From: 66-474 sp051954935
GTDB taxonomy: Bacteria; Pseudomonadota; Gammaproteobacteria; Xanthomonadales; Rhodanobacteraceae
DNA: 22,792 nt
Direction of reading: 5' to 3'
Assembly: GCA_051954935.1 (NCBI GenBank)
Contig: JBQCHG010000022.1
Coordinates: 1 to 22,792, forward strand
Below are positions 1 through 7,850 of the stretch, piece after piece (position 1 is the stretch's first letter; each line of letters starts with the position of its first letter). Both the position numbers and the translations under genes were made by a program. The notes below the pieces were generated by a model. It saw only the letters and a program-made list of their open reading frames with translations, searched no databases and was not told the DNA's origin.

Positions 1-1
1 C

Positions 2-634
2 CGCCGACTGAGCAAACTCGACCGCGCCCTCTCCGGCGTCGAACGCGCACTCGGCACCGTGTGCGGCGCGGCGGTGGAATCGCGACTCTCGCCCGCCGAT
101 GCGCAACCCGAATCGCATCTGGAGGACGGCGAGCGCAAGCACGCGGCAGGCCTGATGCGCGTCAACCATACCGGCGAGGTCTGCGCGCAGGCCCTGTACG
201 ACGGCCAGGCCGCGCTGGCGCGCGATGAAGCCACCCGCGCGCACCTGCAAGCGGCGGCAGCCGAGGAAACCGACCATCTTGCCTGGTGCGCGCAGCGCCT
301 GCACGAACTGGACGATCGCCCAAGTCTTCTGAATCCCCTGTGGTATGTCGGCAGCTTCGCCATCGGTGCGCTGGCCGCGGCGCTGGGCGATCGCATGAGC
401 CTCGGTTTCGTCATGGAAACCGAGCGCCAGGTCGAGGCGCACCTGCATGAGCATCTGCAGCGCCTGCCGGAATCCGACGCGCGTTCACGCGCGATCCTTA
501 CGCAGATGCAGAGTGAAGAGGCGCGCCACGCGGCGAATGCGCGCGCGCGTGGCGGCGCGGATCTGCCGACCCCGGTTCCGCAATTGATGCGCTGTGCCTC
601 CGCGGTGATGAAGGCAGTGGCGTACAGGGTGTAA
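2..634 (+). CDS. coq7: Coq7-type demethoxyubiquinone hydroxylase, 5' end outside window
   Basis: Di-iron, membrane-associated monooxygenase that hydroxylates 3-demethoxyubiquinol late in ubiquinone synthesis. The frame is open from the window edge, so the start lies upstream. A GTG at position 59 is in frame, but the residues before it (RRLSKLDRAL) resemble the usual Coq7 N-terminus and are probably coding. Numbered from that GTG, the two di-iron half-sites are visible: E40 with E70-x-x-H73 (EETDH), and E122 with E154-x-x-H157 (EEARH). The C-terminus ending KAVAYRV is typical of the family. It converges on the TonB-dependent receptor gene with a 17-base gap and no visible terminator hairpin. 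The family call is firm; only the true start is unknown. Confidence 0.95.
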   Translation, partial: RRLSKLDRALSGVERALGTVCGAAVESRLSPADAQPESHLEDGERKHAAGLMRVNHTGEVCAQALYDGQAALARDEATRAHLQAAAAEETDHLAWCAQRLHELDDRPSLLNPLWYVGSFAIGALAAALGDRMSLGFVMETERQVEAHLHEHLQRLPESDARSRAILTQMQSEEARHAANARARGGADLPTPVPQLMRCASAVMKAVAYRV

Positions 635-651
635 GGCGTCCTTGACCTGCC

Positions 652-2793
652 CTACGCTCCTCCAAACGTCACGCTCAATCCCACCATCACGCTCCGCCCC
701 GGCCCCGGTTCGAAGTAGCGGCCATTGGCGTCGTTGACGATCACCGAACCGATGTAGCGGCGGTCGAACAGGTTGTCCAACCGCAGGAACGGCGAGAGCG
801 CCGCCCCGCCCCGGTGCGCGATGTAGCCCAGATCCGCTCCGATCAGCGCATGCCCCGGCGCATGCGCGCGGTTGGCATCGTTCACCGCCACCGCGCTCAC
901 CGCGGAGACGTCCAGACCCGCGTGCCAGCCCGTATCGCCGCCCCAGCGCAGGCTGCCGTCGAAAATATTCTTGGGCACTCCGGGGATGCGCGCGCCCGCT
1001 GCCACGGCGCAGCCGGTCACCGGATCGCAGCCGGAGGCCTGGGTGAAACGCGCATCCAGCCAGGTGTAAGCCACTTGCAGCCGCCAAAGATCGGCCAGCG
1101 GCAGGTCGAGATCCACCTCCGCGCCGCGCCTGCGCGCACGACCGATGTTCTGGTAGGTCGTGCGGCCACCGCTGCTGCTGAACACCGCCAGCTCATTGCG
1201 TGTCTCGGACTGGAACAGCGCCAGGTCCAGCTTGCCGCCACCACCCCAGCGCCACTTCGAACCGATCTCGGCATTGTCCGAGCGCGCGGGGCGCAGGTTG
1301 AACGCGAGTCCCGCGCCCCCATCGGCGCGGTAGCCGAGTTCATTGAAGGTCGGCGTCTCGAAGCCGCGGCCGAACGAGGCGTAAAGGTGCCAATACGGAT
1401 TCGCATCGAACAGCAGCCCGGCGACCGGATCGGTCGCGCCGTAGGTGACCCGCCCGCTGTCGTCCGGATTGGTGGCGGTGATGTAGGTATCCTTGGTGCT
1501 GAAATGCACGCTGCTATGGCGCGCACCGGCGATCAACGACCAGAGCGGCGCGAATTGCCATACCGCCTGGGCGTATTCGTCGAGGTCGTAGACATCGTCC
1601 TGTTCGTTGCGGCGCAAGGCGCCGACCACGCCGAGGACGTCTCCGGCAAAATTCTCGTAGCCGAGGCGGTGCTGGTCCTCGCGATCCCAACTCACGCCGG
1701 CGGTGAATTGCAGCGTGCGCCCGGCGAGTTCACCGTTCCAGATCCAGCGCGCGTCCACACCGCCGTACTTCGTGCCCAGATCCACCACGCCGCCGGAACT
1801 CAGCGGACTGGCTTCCGCAAACACCGGCACCGAGAGGAATTGCGTGATGTCGCGCTGGCCGTAATAGGCCAGCACGCGGACCTGCTGGCGATCGTCCAGC
1901 GGCTGCTCGTACACCGCACCGCCCTGGTTCTGGTGCACACTCTTGCGCGTATCGAAAGTCAGCGACGAGGGCGCGGCCTGGCGCGGATCGGCCAGGTATT
2001 GCGACCAGGTCAGACCCTGCGGATCCTGCGCTTGGGGAAGTCGTACCGAGTTCGCAAGCAGCGTGAGCTTGCCGCCGCCGTGTGTCGCGAAGGTCAGCTT
2101 GGCATTGGCGTTGTCGCGGCGCGCACGGCTGTGCCGGCGGTAGCCTCCGGTGCTGAAATGCGAGACGTCCACGTTGTAACCGAAGCCGCCGATCAGGCCG
2201 CGTGCATCGGCGTCGAGATGAAACGTGTCATAGCGGCTCGCCTGTGCGCTGACACGCTGCTGCGGCGGATCGCTGCCGTCGGCGGTGAACAACTGGATCA
2301 CACCACCGGAGGAATTGCCGTACAACGCCGAGAACGGCCCCCGCAGCACCTCCACGCGATCGGCCGATCCCAGGTCGAAATGCGAGACCTGCCCTTGGCC
2401 GTCGGGCATGGTCGCGGGAATGCCATCGGTATAGAGCCGCACGCCGCGCACCCCGAAGGTGCTGCGCGCGCCGAAGCCGCGGATCGAGATCTGTTCGTCC
2501 TGCGCGTAGTTCTGGCGGTCGCGCGCAAGCACGCCCGGTACTTGCCGCAGCGCTTCGGAAGCGTTGACGCCCGGCTGGTCGCCACCCTCGCCGTTCAACC
2601 GCACGGCGCTGACGGACGCCGGCACATCGAACGCAGGCTGCGCCACCGGCGTGCCGGTGACCACGATGGTTTGCAGGGTTTGGTTTTGCGGGGGCCCCTG
2701 CGCGCCAGCCGCGGGCTGCTGCGCATGCGCGCCGAACGCGAGCAGCGCAATCGCTGCCGCCAGCGCGCTCCGCCCGCCTTTACTTCCTTGCAT
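652..2793 (-). CDS. pqqU: TonB-dependent outer-membrane receptor, YncD/PqqU type (probable PQQ uptake)
   Basis: A 713-residue outer-membrane receptor with a signal peptide (cleavage likely after AHA, residue 24), a TonB-box-like segment at 41-49 (QTIVVTGTP), a plug domain at about 55-170 and a long beta-barrel. From memory of E. coli YncD (about 700 residues, renamed PqqU after it was shown to import pyrroloquinoline quinone), the match is strong across the protein. Shared segments include RQNYAQD (93-99), RGFGARST (105-112), DGIPATMPDGQGQ (123-135), LRGPFSALYGN (150-160), SSSGGRTTYQN in the barrel, and GSVIVNDANGRYFEPGPGR near the end. A ribosome site (AAGGAAGGGG) precedes the ATG. It lies 68 bases downstream of speD on the same strand, perhaps by read-through. 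The substrate is inferred from homology; another redox cofactor or siderophore remains possible. Confidence 0.83.
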   Translation of the reverse strand: MQGSKGGRSALAAAIALLAFGAHAQQPAAGAQGPPQNQTLQTIVVTGTPVAQPAFDVPASVSAVRLNGEGGDQPGVNASEALRQVPGVLARDRQNYAQDEQISIRGFGARSTFGVRGVRLYTDGIPATMPDGQGQVSHFDLGSADRVEVLRGPFSALYGNSSGGVIQLFTADGSDPPQQRVSAQASRYDTFHLDADARGLIGGFGYNVDVSHFSTGGYRRHSRARRDNANAKLTFATHGGGKLTLLANSVRLPQAQDPQGLTWSQYLADPRQAAPSSLTFDTRKSVHQNQGGAVYEQPLDDRQQVRVLAYYGQRDITQFLSVPVFAEASPLSSGGVVDLGTKYGGVDARWIWNGELAGRTLQFTAGVSWDREDQHRLGYENFAGDVLGVVGALRRNEQDDVYDLDEYAQAVWQFAPLWSLIAGARHSSVHFSTKDTYITATNPDDSGRVTYGATDPVAGLLFDANPYWHLYASFGRGFETPTFNELGYRADGGAGLAFNLRPARSDNAEIGSKWRWGGGGKLDLALFQSETRNELAVFSSSGGRTTYQNIGRARRRGAEVDLDLPLADLWRLQVAYTWLDARFTQASGCDPVTGCAVAAGARIPGVPKNIFDGSLRWGGDTGWHAGLDVSAVSAVAVNDANRAHAPGHALIGADLGYIAHRGGAALSPFLRLDNLFDRRYIGSVIVNDANGRYFEPGPGRSVMVGLSVTFGGA

Positions 2794-2852
2794 CAGCGGC
2801 CCCTTCCTTGTGTTGCTTTACGGCAAGGCTCGTCGAGTCCCAGTCGTGCGCA

Positions 2853-2866
2853 GGCGCGCTCCTACA
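2853..2866 (-). repeat. Half copy of TGTAGGAGCG-type intergenic repeat overlapping speD stop
   Basis: On the minus strand the sequence TGTAGGAGCGCGCC contains the TAG stop codon of speD. The same TGTAGGAGCG-Y-GC start occurs at 21632, where it supplies the stop codon of the truncated haemoglobin gene. Only the left arm is evident here, followed by CTGCGCACGAC. Repeats of this kind are common in Pseudomonas and Xanthomonas relatives; membership here is by eye. Confidence 0.6.
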
Positions 2867-3647
2867 TCAAATTGCGCCCGTGGAACAACTCCTCGATCTC
2901 GCGCTTCAGCAGCAGCTCGATGCGCTGGCGATCCTTGAACGACAGGTCTTCCGCGTGTGCCTCGAAGAGGTACGTGTCGAGATCGAAATCCTTCACGTGC
3001 ATCTTGGTGTGGAAGATGTTCTCCTGGTACACATTGACGTCGAACATCTCGTACTTCTGCCGGATGTGCTTGGCGAGATAGTCCTGGATCGAGTTGATCT
3101 TGTGGTCGATGTAGTGCTTCTTGCCCTTGATGTCGCGGGTGAAGCCGCGCACGCGGTAGTCCATCGTGACGATGTCGGACTCGAAGCTGTCGATCAGGTA
3201 ATTCAACGCGCGCAGCGGCGAAATCACGCCGCAGGTCGCAACGTCGATGTCGGCGCGGAAAGTGGCAATGCCATTGTGCGGGTGCGTTTCCGGATAGGTG
3301 TGCACGGTGATGTGGCTCTTGTCCATGTGCGCCACCACCGCGTCGGAAATCACGTCGCGGCCGAGCTTCTCCACCACCGGATGCTCGGAAATCAGGATCG
3401 TCACGCTCGCGCCCTGCGGGTCGTAATCCTGGCGCGCGATGTTCAGGATGTTGGCGCCGATGATGTCGGCCACATCCGTCAGGATCTGGGTCAGGCGATC
3501 GGCGTCGTACGCCTCATCGATGTAATCGATGTAGCGGTCGCGCTGGGTTTCCGACACCGCGTAGCAGATGTCGTAGATGTTGAAGCTGAGCGCCTTGGTG
3601 AGGTTGTTGAACCCCTGCAACTTCAGGCGGGGCAGCGGTTTGACCAC
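2862..3647 (-). CDS. speD: S-adenosylmethionine decarboxylase proenzyme (class 1A)
   Basis: Decarboxylates S-adenosylmethionine to supply the aminopropyl donor for spermidine synthesis. The proenzyme cleaves itself to make a pyruvoyl cofactor: the cleavage motif HMDKSHIT is present, with the future pyruvoyl residue at Ser111 (Ser112 in E. coli). The longer open frame reaches 3764, but I chose the GTG at 3647. It is preceded by GAGGA at 7 bases' spacing and gives VVKPLPRLKLQG, the usual Xanthomonad N-terminus, and a 261-residue protein (E. coli has 264). The extra 39 upstream residues are not family-like and overlap the promoter. The gene is divergent from clp. Its TAG stop lies in an intergenic repeat, and the PqqU-type receptor gene follows. 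Confidence 0.96.
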   Translation of the reverse strand: MVKPLPRLKLQGFNNLTKALSFNIYDICYAVSETQRDRYIDYIDEAYDADRLTQILTDVADIIGANILNIARQDYDPQGASVTILISEHPVVEKLGRDVISDAVVAHMDKSHITVHTYPETHPHNGIATFRADIDVATCGVISPLRALNYLIDSFESDIVTMDYRVRGFTRDIKGKKHYIDHKINSIQDYLAKHIRQKYEMFDVNVYQENIFHTKMHVKDFDLDTYLFEAHAEDLSFKDRQRIELLLKREIEELFHGRNLM

Positions 3648-3713
3648 GGCTGCGTCCTCGATACGGAGAGTGGTGCGCGCCGGGAGATCCGGAGCGGGCG
3701 AAGAGAGGCGCCA

Positions 3714-3742
3714 AGTATAGCCGCCGCGACCTTTCCTTGCGA
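3714..3742 (-). promoter_or_regulatory. Probable sigma70 promoter of speD
   Basis: On the minus strand TATACT (3719 to 3714) matches the -10 consensus in 5 of 6 positions. It lies 17 bases from TCGCAA (3742 to 3737), a weak -35. It sits 67 bases upstream of the chosen GTG start. Seen by eye only. Confidence 0.5.
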
Positions 3743-3777
3743 TCCGGAGCGCTAGCCCGCGCACACATGAATCAGAA

Positions 3778-3786
3778 TGCTACACT
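3778..3786 (+). promoter_or_regulatory. Probable extended -10 promoter of clp
   Basis: TGC-TACACT fits an extended -10 element (TGn-TATAAT) and lies about 33 bases before the chosen ATG at 3819. No good -35 is visible. An alternative ATG at 3777 would overlap this element, which argues against that start. Confidence 0.45.
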
Positions 3787-3818
3787 CGTGGCAGGACGCC
3801 CGTGCAGAGAGAAACGCG

Positions 3819-4514
3819 ATGGCCGAATTGCGCTACCTGCTGCAGCAGGTCTACGAACGCTCGCATGCTCCGGCAATGCTGGCCCCGACCCCGGATACCA
3901 TGCAGCGGCTGCTCGATCAGTGCCACCGCCGGCGCTATCCGAGCAAGACGGTGATCATGCGGCCGGGCGATCCGGCCAACACCCTCTACTACATCATCGA
4001 CGGCTCCGTCACGGTCAACACCGAGGACGACGAGGGCCGCGAGCTGATCCTCGCTTACATCAACCGCGGCGAGTTCATCGGCGAGATGGGCTTGTTCGTC
4101 GAGCAGGCCCAGCGCGAAGTCCTGATCCGCACCCGCACGCCGTGCGAACTGGCGGAGATCAACTACGAACGGCTGTTCCACCTGTTCACCGGGCCGCTGC
4201 GCGAGGACTGCGCGCGCATCCTGTTCGCGATCGGCCTGCAGCTCACCCATCGGCTGCTGCGCACCTCGCGCCAGGTCAGCCGCATGGCCTTCATGGACGT
4301 CACCAACCGCATCGCGCGCACGCTGCTGGACCTGTGCCAGGAGCCGGACGCGATGACGCATCCGGAAGGCACCCAGATCCGCATCTCGCGCCAGGAGCTC
4401 TCGCGCATCGTCGGCTGCTCGCGCGAGATGGCCGGCCGCGTGCTGAAGCAACTGGAAGACGAGGGCACCATCTCGGTCACCGGCAAGACGATCGTGGTGA
4501 AAGGCACGCGGTAG
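3819..4514 (+). CDS. clp: CRP/FNR-family global regulator, Clp type
   Basis: A 231-residue transcription regulator with an N-terminal cyclic-nucleotide-binding fold (RPGDPANTLYYIIDGSV, GEFIGEMGLF) and a C-terminal winged helix-turn-helix. The recognition segment SRQELSRIVGCSREMAGRVL is almost the same as in Xanthomonas Clp and E. coli CRP. In CRP the cAMP phosphate is held by Arg-Ser; here the pair is Arg-Glu (QREVL), as in Xanthomonas Clp. Clp is known to bind DNA without ligand and to be inhibited by cyclic di-GMP. I therefore infer a Clp-like, not cAMP-activated, regulator of virulence or extracellular functions. The ATG at 3819 has AGAGAGA upstream; an ATG at 3777 would add 14 residues but overlaps a promoter-like element. 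The neighbourhood (speD divergent, trp genes beyond) matches Xanthomonas clp. Confidence 0.93.
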   Translation: MAELRYLLQQVYERSHAPAMLAPTPDTMQRLLDQCHRRRYPSKTVIMRPGDPANTLYYIIDGSVTVNTEDDEGRELILAYINRGEFIGEMGLFVEQAQREVLIRTRTPCELAEINYERLFHLFTGPLREDCARILFAIGLQLTHRLLRTSRQVSRMAFMDVTNRIARTLLDLCQEPDAMTHPEGTQIRISRQELSRIVGCSREMAGRVLKQLEDEGTISVTGKTIVVKGTR

Positions 4515-4545
4515 ATCGGCAATCAGCGAAAGCGTGAAACGAAGT

Positions 4546-4599
4546 CGTCATTCCGGGGCCGCGCACGGCGCGGAACCCGCGAACGACCCCGGAATGACG
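4546..4599. repeat. REP-like palindrome with 13-bp perfect arms between convergent genes
   Basis: CGTCATTCCGGGG (4546-4558) and CCCCGGAATGACG (4587-4599) are perfect inverted arms. The loop holds a second perfect hairpin, CCGCGC-ACG-GCGCGG (4559-4573). It lies between the convergent ends of clp (4514) and the HAD gene (4649). It may act as a two-way RNA-processing or termination signal, but no T-tract follows on either strand. Confidence 0.8.
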
Positions 4600-4648
4600 G
4601 CACTCTTTCCAGTGCCCGTTCTCGATCCCCCGTACCGTCCCTGCTTTT

Positions 4649-5350
4649 TCAATCCCACTCCGCCACGGCCAGCCGCGTTCCCAGCTTCGCCGAAGCGCGC
4701 TTCAGCTTTCGCCGGTCCGGGTTCACCAGGATCGCCTCGTTCGCAGCAGCGAGGACCGGCAGGTCCGCCAGCGAATCGCTGATCGCGACGCCCCACGGGG
4801 GGCTGATCCCGCTCAGCGCAAGCTGCCGCACCTTCTCCACGCCGATGTTGTGCACGCCCACGCGCCAGCCCCATGCGGTGCGCACGAGGTGCGACGCGAT
4901 CAGTTCGATCGCGCCGAGTCCGAGTTCATCCAGGATCGCGCGGGCCAGCGTTTCCTCGCAGGCGGTGACGATCAGCACGCGGTCGCCCGCGTGCATGTGC
5001 CGCCGCAAGGCCGAGATACCGAGCCGAGAAAACAGCCGGCTGTTGCGTGCCAGATCGCGGCCGAAATTCTCCACCCGTTCGCGATAACGCTGCTCGCTCG
5101 TCCCGAGCAGGGCCCCCCGCACCATCGCGCGTGCCGCGGCGCGACGGCCGCGCTGCGTGATCGAGATCGCCAGCAGCACCGGCGCGAACGGCAGCACCAG
5201 CAGGCCACGCCACCATGCGCGCCGATAATGCTCGCGAATGAACATCGTGTACGCGTCGCCATGCAGCAGCGTGCCGTCGAAGTCGAACAGCACCACTCGC
5301 GGCACGCCCGCTTCGCTCGTTGAGGATTCCGGTTGCAGCGCCGCACTCAT
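4649..5350 (-). CDS. HAD-superfamily subfamily IB phosphatase
   Basis: A 233-residue predicted phosphohydrolase. HAD motif I is DFDGTLL (nucleophile D23, acid D25), motif II lies in LIVTACEE, the motif III lysine is in GVEKVRQL, and motif IV is ISDSLADLPVL. The helical cap contains a hydrophobic stretch (about WWRGLLVLPFAPVLLAISI) that may touch the membrane. I start at the ATG at 5350, preceded by GGAGG at 7 bases' spacing; upstream in-frame sequence overlaps trpC and is not family-like. It begins 19 bases after the trpC stop and so is probably the last gene of the trpGDC operon. The substrate is unknown; SerB-like or lipid-phosphate phosphatases are the nearest known relatives of this subclass. 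Confidence 0.85.
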   Translation of the reverse strand: MSAALQPESSTSEAGVPRVVLFDFDGTLLHGDAYTMFIREHYRRAWWRGLLVLPFAPVLLAISITQRGRRAAARAMVRGALLGTSEQRYRERVENFGRDLARNSRLFSRLGISALRRHMHAGDRVLIVTACEETLARAILDELGLGAIELIASHLVRTAWGWRVGVHNIGVEKVRQLALSGISPPWGVAISDSLADLPVLAAANEAILVNPDRRKLKRASAKLGTRLAVAEWD

Positions 5351-5369
5351 GCGCACGCCTCCATTGCGA

Positions 5370-6170
5370 TCAGTCCGCCGCGCCGAACAAACGTGCAAGT
5401 TCCTTGCCCGGCTCGGGCGCGCGCATGAACGCCTCGCCGACCAGGAACGCATGCACGCCCGCCGCGCGCAATCGCGCGACATCCTCGTGCGCGCGAATGC
5501 CCGACTCGGTCACCAGCACGCGATCCTCCGGCACCCGTCCGCACAGACCCACCGTCGTTTCGATGCGGGTTTCGAAGGTGCGCAGGTTGCGGTTGTTGAT
5601 GCCCACCAGCGACGCCGGAATGTCCAGTGCGCGATCCAGCTCGGCTTCGTCGTGCACTTCCACCAGCACGTCCAGATCCAGTTCCGCGGCGAGCAAGGCA
5701 AGTTCCAGCAGTGCGGCGTCACCCAGCGCCGCCACGATCAGCAGGATCGCATCCGCGCCGATCGCGCGCGCCTCATACACCTGGTATGCGTCGATCGTGA
5801 AATCCTTGCGCAGCACCGGCAGCGCGCAGGCGGTACGCGCCTGCTGCAAATACGCGTCTGCGCCCTGGAAGAAATCCACGTCCGTCAGCACCGACAGGCA
5901 GGTTGCGCCACCGGCTTCGTAGCTGCGTGCGATCGCAGCCGCGTCGAAATCGGCCCGGATCACACCCGCGCTCGGCGAAGCCTTCTTGATCTCCGCGATC
6001 ACGGCAGGCAAGCCCGATTCGATCTTTGCTTCCAGCGCGGCGGCGAACCCGCGCGTGTCGGGCAGGTCGGCACAGCGCGCCGAAAGTTCGCGCAGCGGCA
6101 GTGCCGCATTGCGCGCTTCCACTTCCTGCACCTTGCGCGCGAGGATGCGCTGCAGGATGTCACTACTCAT
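5370..6170 (-). CDS. trpC: Indole-3-glycerol phosphate synthase
   Basis: Closes the indole ring from CdRP in tryptophan synthesis; a single-domain (beta/alpha)8 barrel of 266 residues with no fused TrpF domain. Visible family segments, in order: VIAEIKKASPSAG (catalytic Glu and Lys), VLTDVDFFQG, VLRKDFTIDAYQVYEA (catalytic Lys), LVEVHDEAEL, GINNRNLRTFE (Asn), LVTESGI (Ser) and FLVGEAFM. The start ATG overlaps the end of trpD by 8 bases (ATGAGTAG), which indicates translational coupling. The HAD gene follows after 19 bases. trpF, trpB and trpA are not in the window. Confidence 0.97.
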   Translation of the reverse strand: MSSDILQRILARKVQEVEARNAALPLRELSARCADLPDTRGFAAALEAKIESGLPAVIAEIKKASPSAGVIRADFDAAAIARSYEAGGATCLSVLTDVDFFQGADAYLQQARTACALPVLRKDFTIDAYQVYEARAIGADAILLIVAALGDAALLELALLAAELDLDVLVEVHDEAELDRALDIPASLVGINNRNLRTFETRIETTVGLCGRVPEDRVLVTESGIRAHEDVARLRAAGVHAFLVGEAFMRAPEPGKELARLFGAAD

Positions 6171-7227
6171 CGGTACTCATCCCGACGTGCGCTTCCATGG
6201 CGCGCGTGGCGACCACGAATTCATCCAGCTTCGTGCGCGCGGCACCACTTGCGATCGCCGCGCGCGCGCGTTCGATCCCTTCCTGGATCGTGCCGGCGAC
6301 GTCGGCCGCATACAGCGCCGCGCCGGCGTTGAACATCACGATGTCGCGCGCGACACCGTTACGGTTCTCAAGCGCCTCCAGCAGCATCGCCTTGGACTGT
6401 GGGGCATCGGCGACGCGCAGGTTCCGGCTGGAGGCCATCGCGAACCCGTACTGCTCCGGCTCGACCTCGTATTCGCGTACCTGGCCGTTGCGCAATTCGC
6501 CGACGAGCGTGGCGCCGCCCAGGGAAATCTCGTCCAGCCCGTCGCGGCCGTGCACGACCAGCGCGCGCTTCGCGCCCAGCCGTTGCAGCACGCGCACCTG
6601 GATGCCGACCAGGTCCGGATGGAACACGCCCATCAATATGTTCGGCGCACCGGCGGGGTTGGTGAGCGGGCCGAGGATGTTGAACAGCGTGCGCACGCCC
6701 ATCTCGCGGCGCACCGCCGCCACTGCCTTCATCGCCGGATGATGCTTCGGTGCGAACATGAAGCCGATGCCGGTCTGTTCGATGCAACGCGCGACCTGCC
6801 CGGGCTCCAGTTCGATCGCCGCGCCCAGCGCTTCCAGCACGTCGGCACTGCCGCTGGACGAGGACACGCTGCGGTTGCCATGCTTGGCGATGCGCGCGCC
6901 GGCTGCCGCTGCGGCGAACGACGATGCAGTCGAAATGTTGAAGCTGTGGGCGCCGTCGCCGCCGGTCCCGACGATGTCCAGCAGGTGCGTGGTGTCACCG
7001 GCGACCGGCACGCGAATCGCCAGCTCGCGCATTACCGTGGCCGCGCCCGCGATCTCGCCGACGGTTTCCTTCTTCACGCGCAAGCCGGTCAGGATCGCCG
7101 CGACCATCACCGGCGAAACCTCGCCGCGCATGATCTGACGCATCAGCGCGATCATCTCGTCGTGAAAGATCTCGCGATGTTCGATCGTGCGCTGCAGCGC
7201 CTCGCGCGGGGTGATGCTCGCGTTCAT
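6163..7227 (-). CDS. trpD: Anthranilate phosphoribosyltransferase
   Basis: Transfers phosphoribosyl from PRPP to anthranilate. The 354-residue protein shows the PRPP-binding GTGGDG at 87-92 followed by FNIST, the KHGNRSVSSSSGSADVLEALG region (anthranilate and metal binding), and NPAGAPNILMGVFHP in the C-terminal half. Its ATG shares four bases (ATGA) with the trpG stop and its stop overlaps trpC, so the three are surely co-translated. Unlike enteric TrpD it is not fused to the TrpG glutaminase domain. Confidence 0.97.
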   Translation of the reverse strand: MNASITPREALQRTIEHREIFHDEMIALMRQIMRGEVSPVMVAAILTGLRVKKETVGEIAGAATVMRELAIRVPVAGDTTHLLDIVGTGGDGAHSFNISTASSFAAAAAGARIAKHGNRSVSSSSGSADVLEALGAAIELEPGQVARCIEQTGIGFMFAPKHHPAMKAVAAVRREMGVRTLFNILGPLTNPAGAPNILMGVFHPDLVGIQVRVLQRLGAKRALVVHGRDGLDEISLGGATLVGELRNGQVREYEVEPEQYGFAMASSRNLRVADAPQSKAMLLEALENRNGVARDIVMFNAGAALYAADVAGTIQEGIERARAAIASGAARTKLDEFVVATRAMEAHVGMSTDE

Positions 7228-7820
7228 GCGGCTTTCGGCAGGGGCGAACGGATGAAATTGCGCAGAAGATCGTGGCCGTGCCGGGTCAGGATGGATTCCG
7301 GATGGAACTGCACGCCTTCGATCGGCAGGTGTGTGTGGCGCAGGCCCATGATCTCGTCGAGCTCGCCGCCCTCGGTTTGCGTCCAGGCGGTGATTTCGAG
7401 GCAGTCGGGCAACGAGGCACGCTCCACCACCAGCGAGTGGTAGCGCGTGGCCTCGAACGGATTGCCGAGCCCCGCGAATACGCCTTCGTTACGGTGATGG
7501 ATCGGCGAGGTCTTGCCATGCATGATCTGCTTCGCACGCACAACCCGCCCGCCGAACGCCTGCCCGATCGCCTGGTGACCCAGGCACACGCCCAGGATCG
7601 GCACTTCACCTCGCGTCGCCTGCAGCAGTGCGAGTGATACACCTGCCTCGTCCGGCGTGCCCGGCCCCGGTGAAATCACGATGCGCGAAGGCGCCAGCGC
7701 GCGGACGCCGGCGACATCCAGTGCGTCATTGCGCAGCACCTTCACCTCTTCTCCAAGCTCGCCCAGATATTGCGCGAGGTTGAAGGTGAAGCTGTCATAG
7801 TTGTCGATCAGGAGCAGCAT
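7224..7820 (-). CDS. trpG: Anthranilate synthase component II (glutamine amidotransferase)
   Basis: Class I glutamine amidotransferase of 198 residues that feeds ammonia to TrpE. The catalytic triad is visible: Cys79 in GVCLGH, and His173 and Glu175 in QFHPES. The oxyanion-type motif PGPGTPDEAG is at 51-60. It is the first gene of trpG-trpD-trpC-HAD. The region upstream is only 30 bases before a divergent gene, so the operon promoter must lie within or next to that gene's start. No leader peptide with Trp codons is evident. The enzyme could also serve 4-amino-4-deoxychorismate synthesis (PabA role), as single TrpG proteins often do. No strong Shine-Dalgarno is seen. Confidence 0.96.
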   Translation of the reverse strand: MLLLIDNYDSFTFNLAQYLGELGEEVKVLRNDALDVAGVRALAPSRIVISPGPGTPDEAGVSLALLQATRGEVPILGVCLGHQAIGQAFGGRVVRAKQIMHGKTSPIHHRNEGVFAGLGNPFEATRYHSLVVERASLPDCLEITAWTQTEGGELDEIMGLRHTHLPIEGVQFHPESILTRHGHDLLRNFIRSPLPKAA

Positions 7821-7850
7821 GGCGCGCCGTGCGATGCGGGAACGCGAAGT

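Noticed and set aside
814..3081. A 755-residue open frame on the plus strand, antisense to the PqqU-type receptor
   Set aside because: Composition is Arg/His/Ala-rich with no domain. The opposite strand carries an unmistakable receptor with signal peptide and motifs. Long antisense frames are normal in GC-rich DNA.
2808..3755. A 315-residue plus-strand frame across speD
   Set aside because: Val/Leu/Asp-rich mirror of speD, which has intact pyruvoyl motif and normal length.
3788..3803. GGCAGGACGCC in the clp leader resembles the tail of the TTGAAT-loop repeats
   Set aside because: Only 11 bases match and no stem-loop precedes it; likely chance in GC-rich DNA.
3648..3818. Looked for a Clp/CRP site (TGTGA-N6-TCACA) that would show autoregulation
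   Set aside because: Only scattered partial matches (for example CACACATGA); none good enough to report.
5370..6170. SPSAG in TrpC where E. coli has SPSKG, considered as loss of a catalytic Lys
   Set aside because: The catalytic Glu and Lys lie just before, in AEIKK, and are intact; this position is not known to me to be essential.
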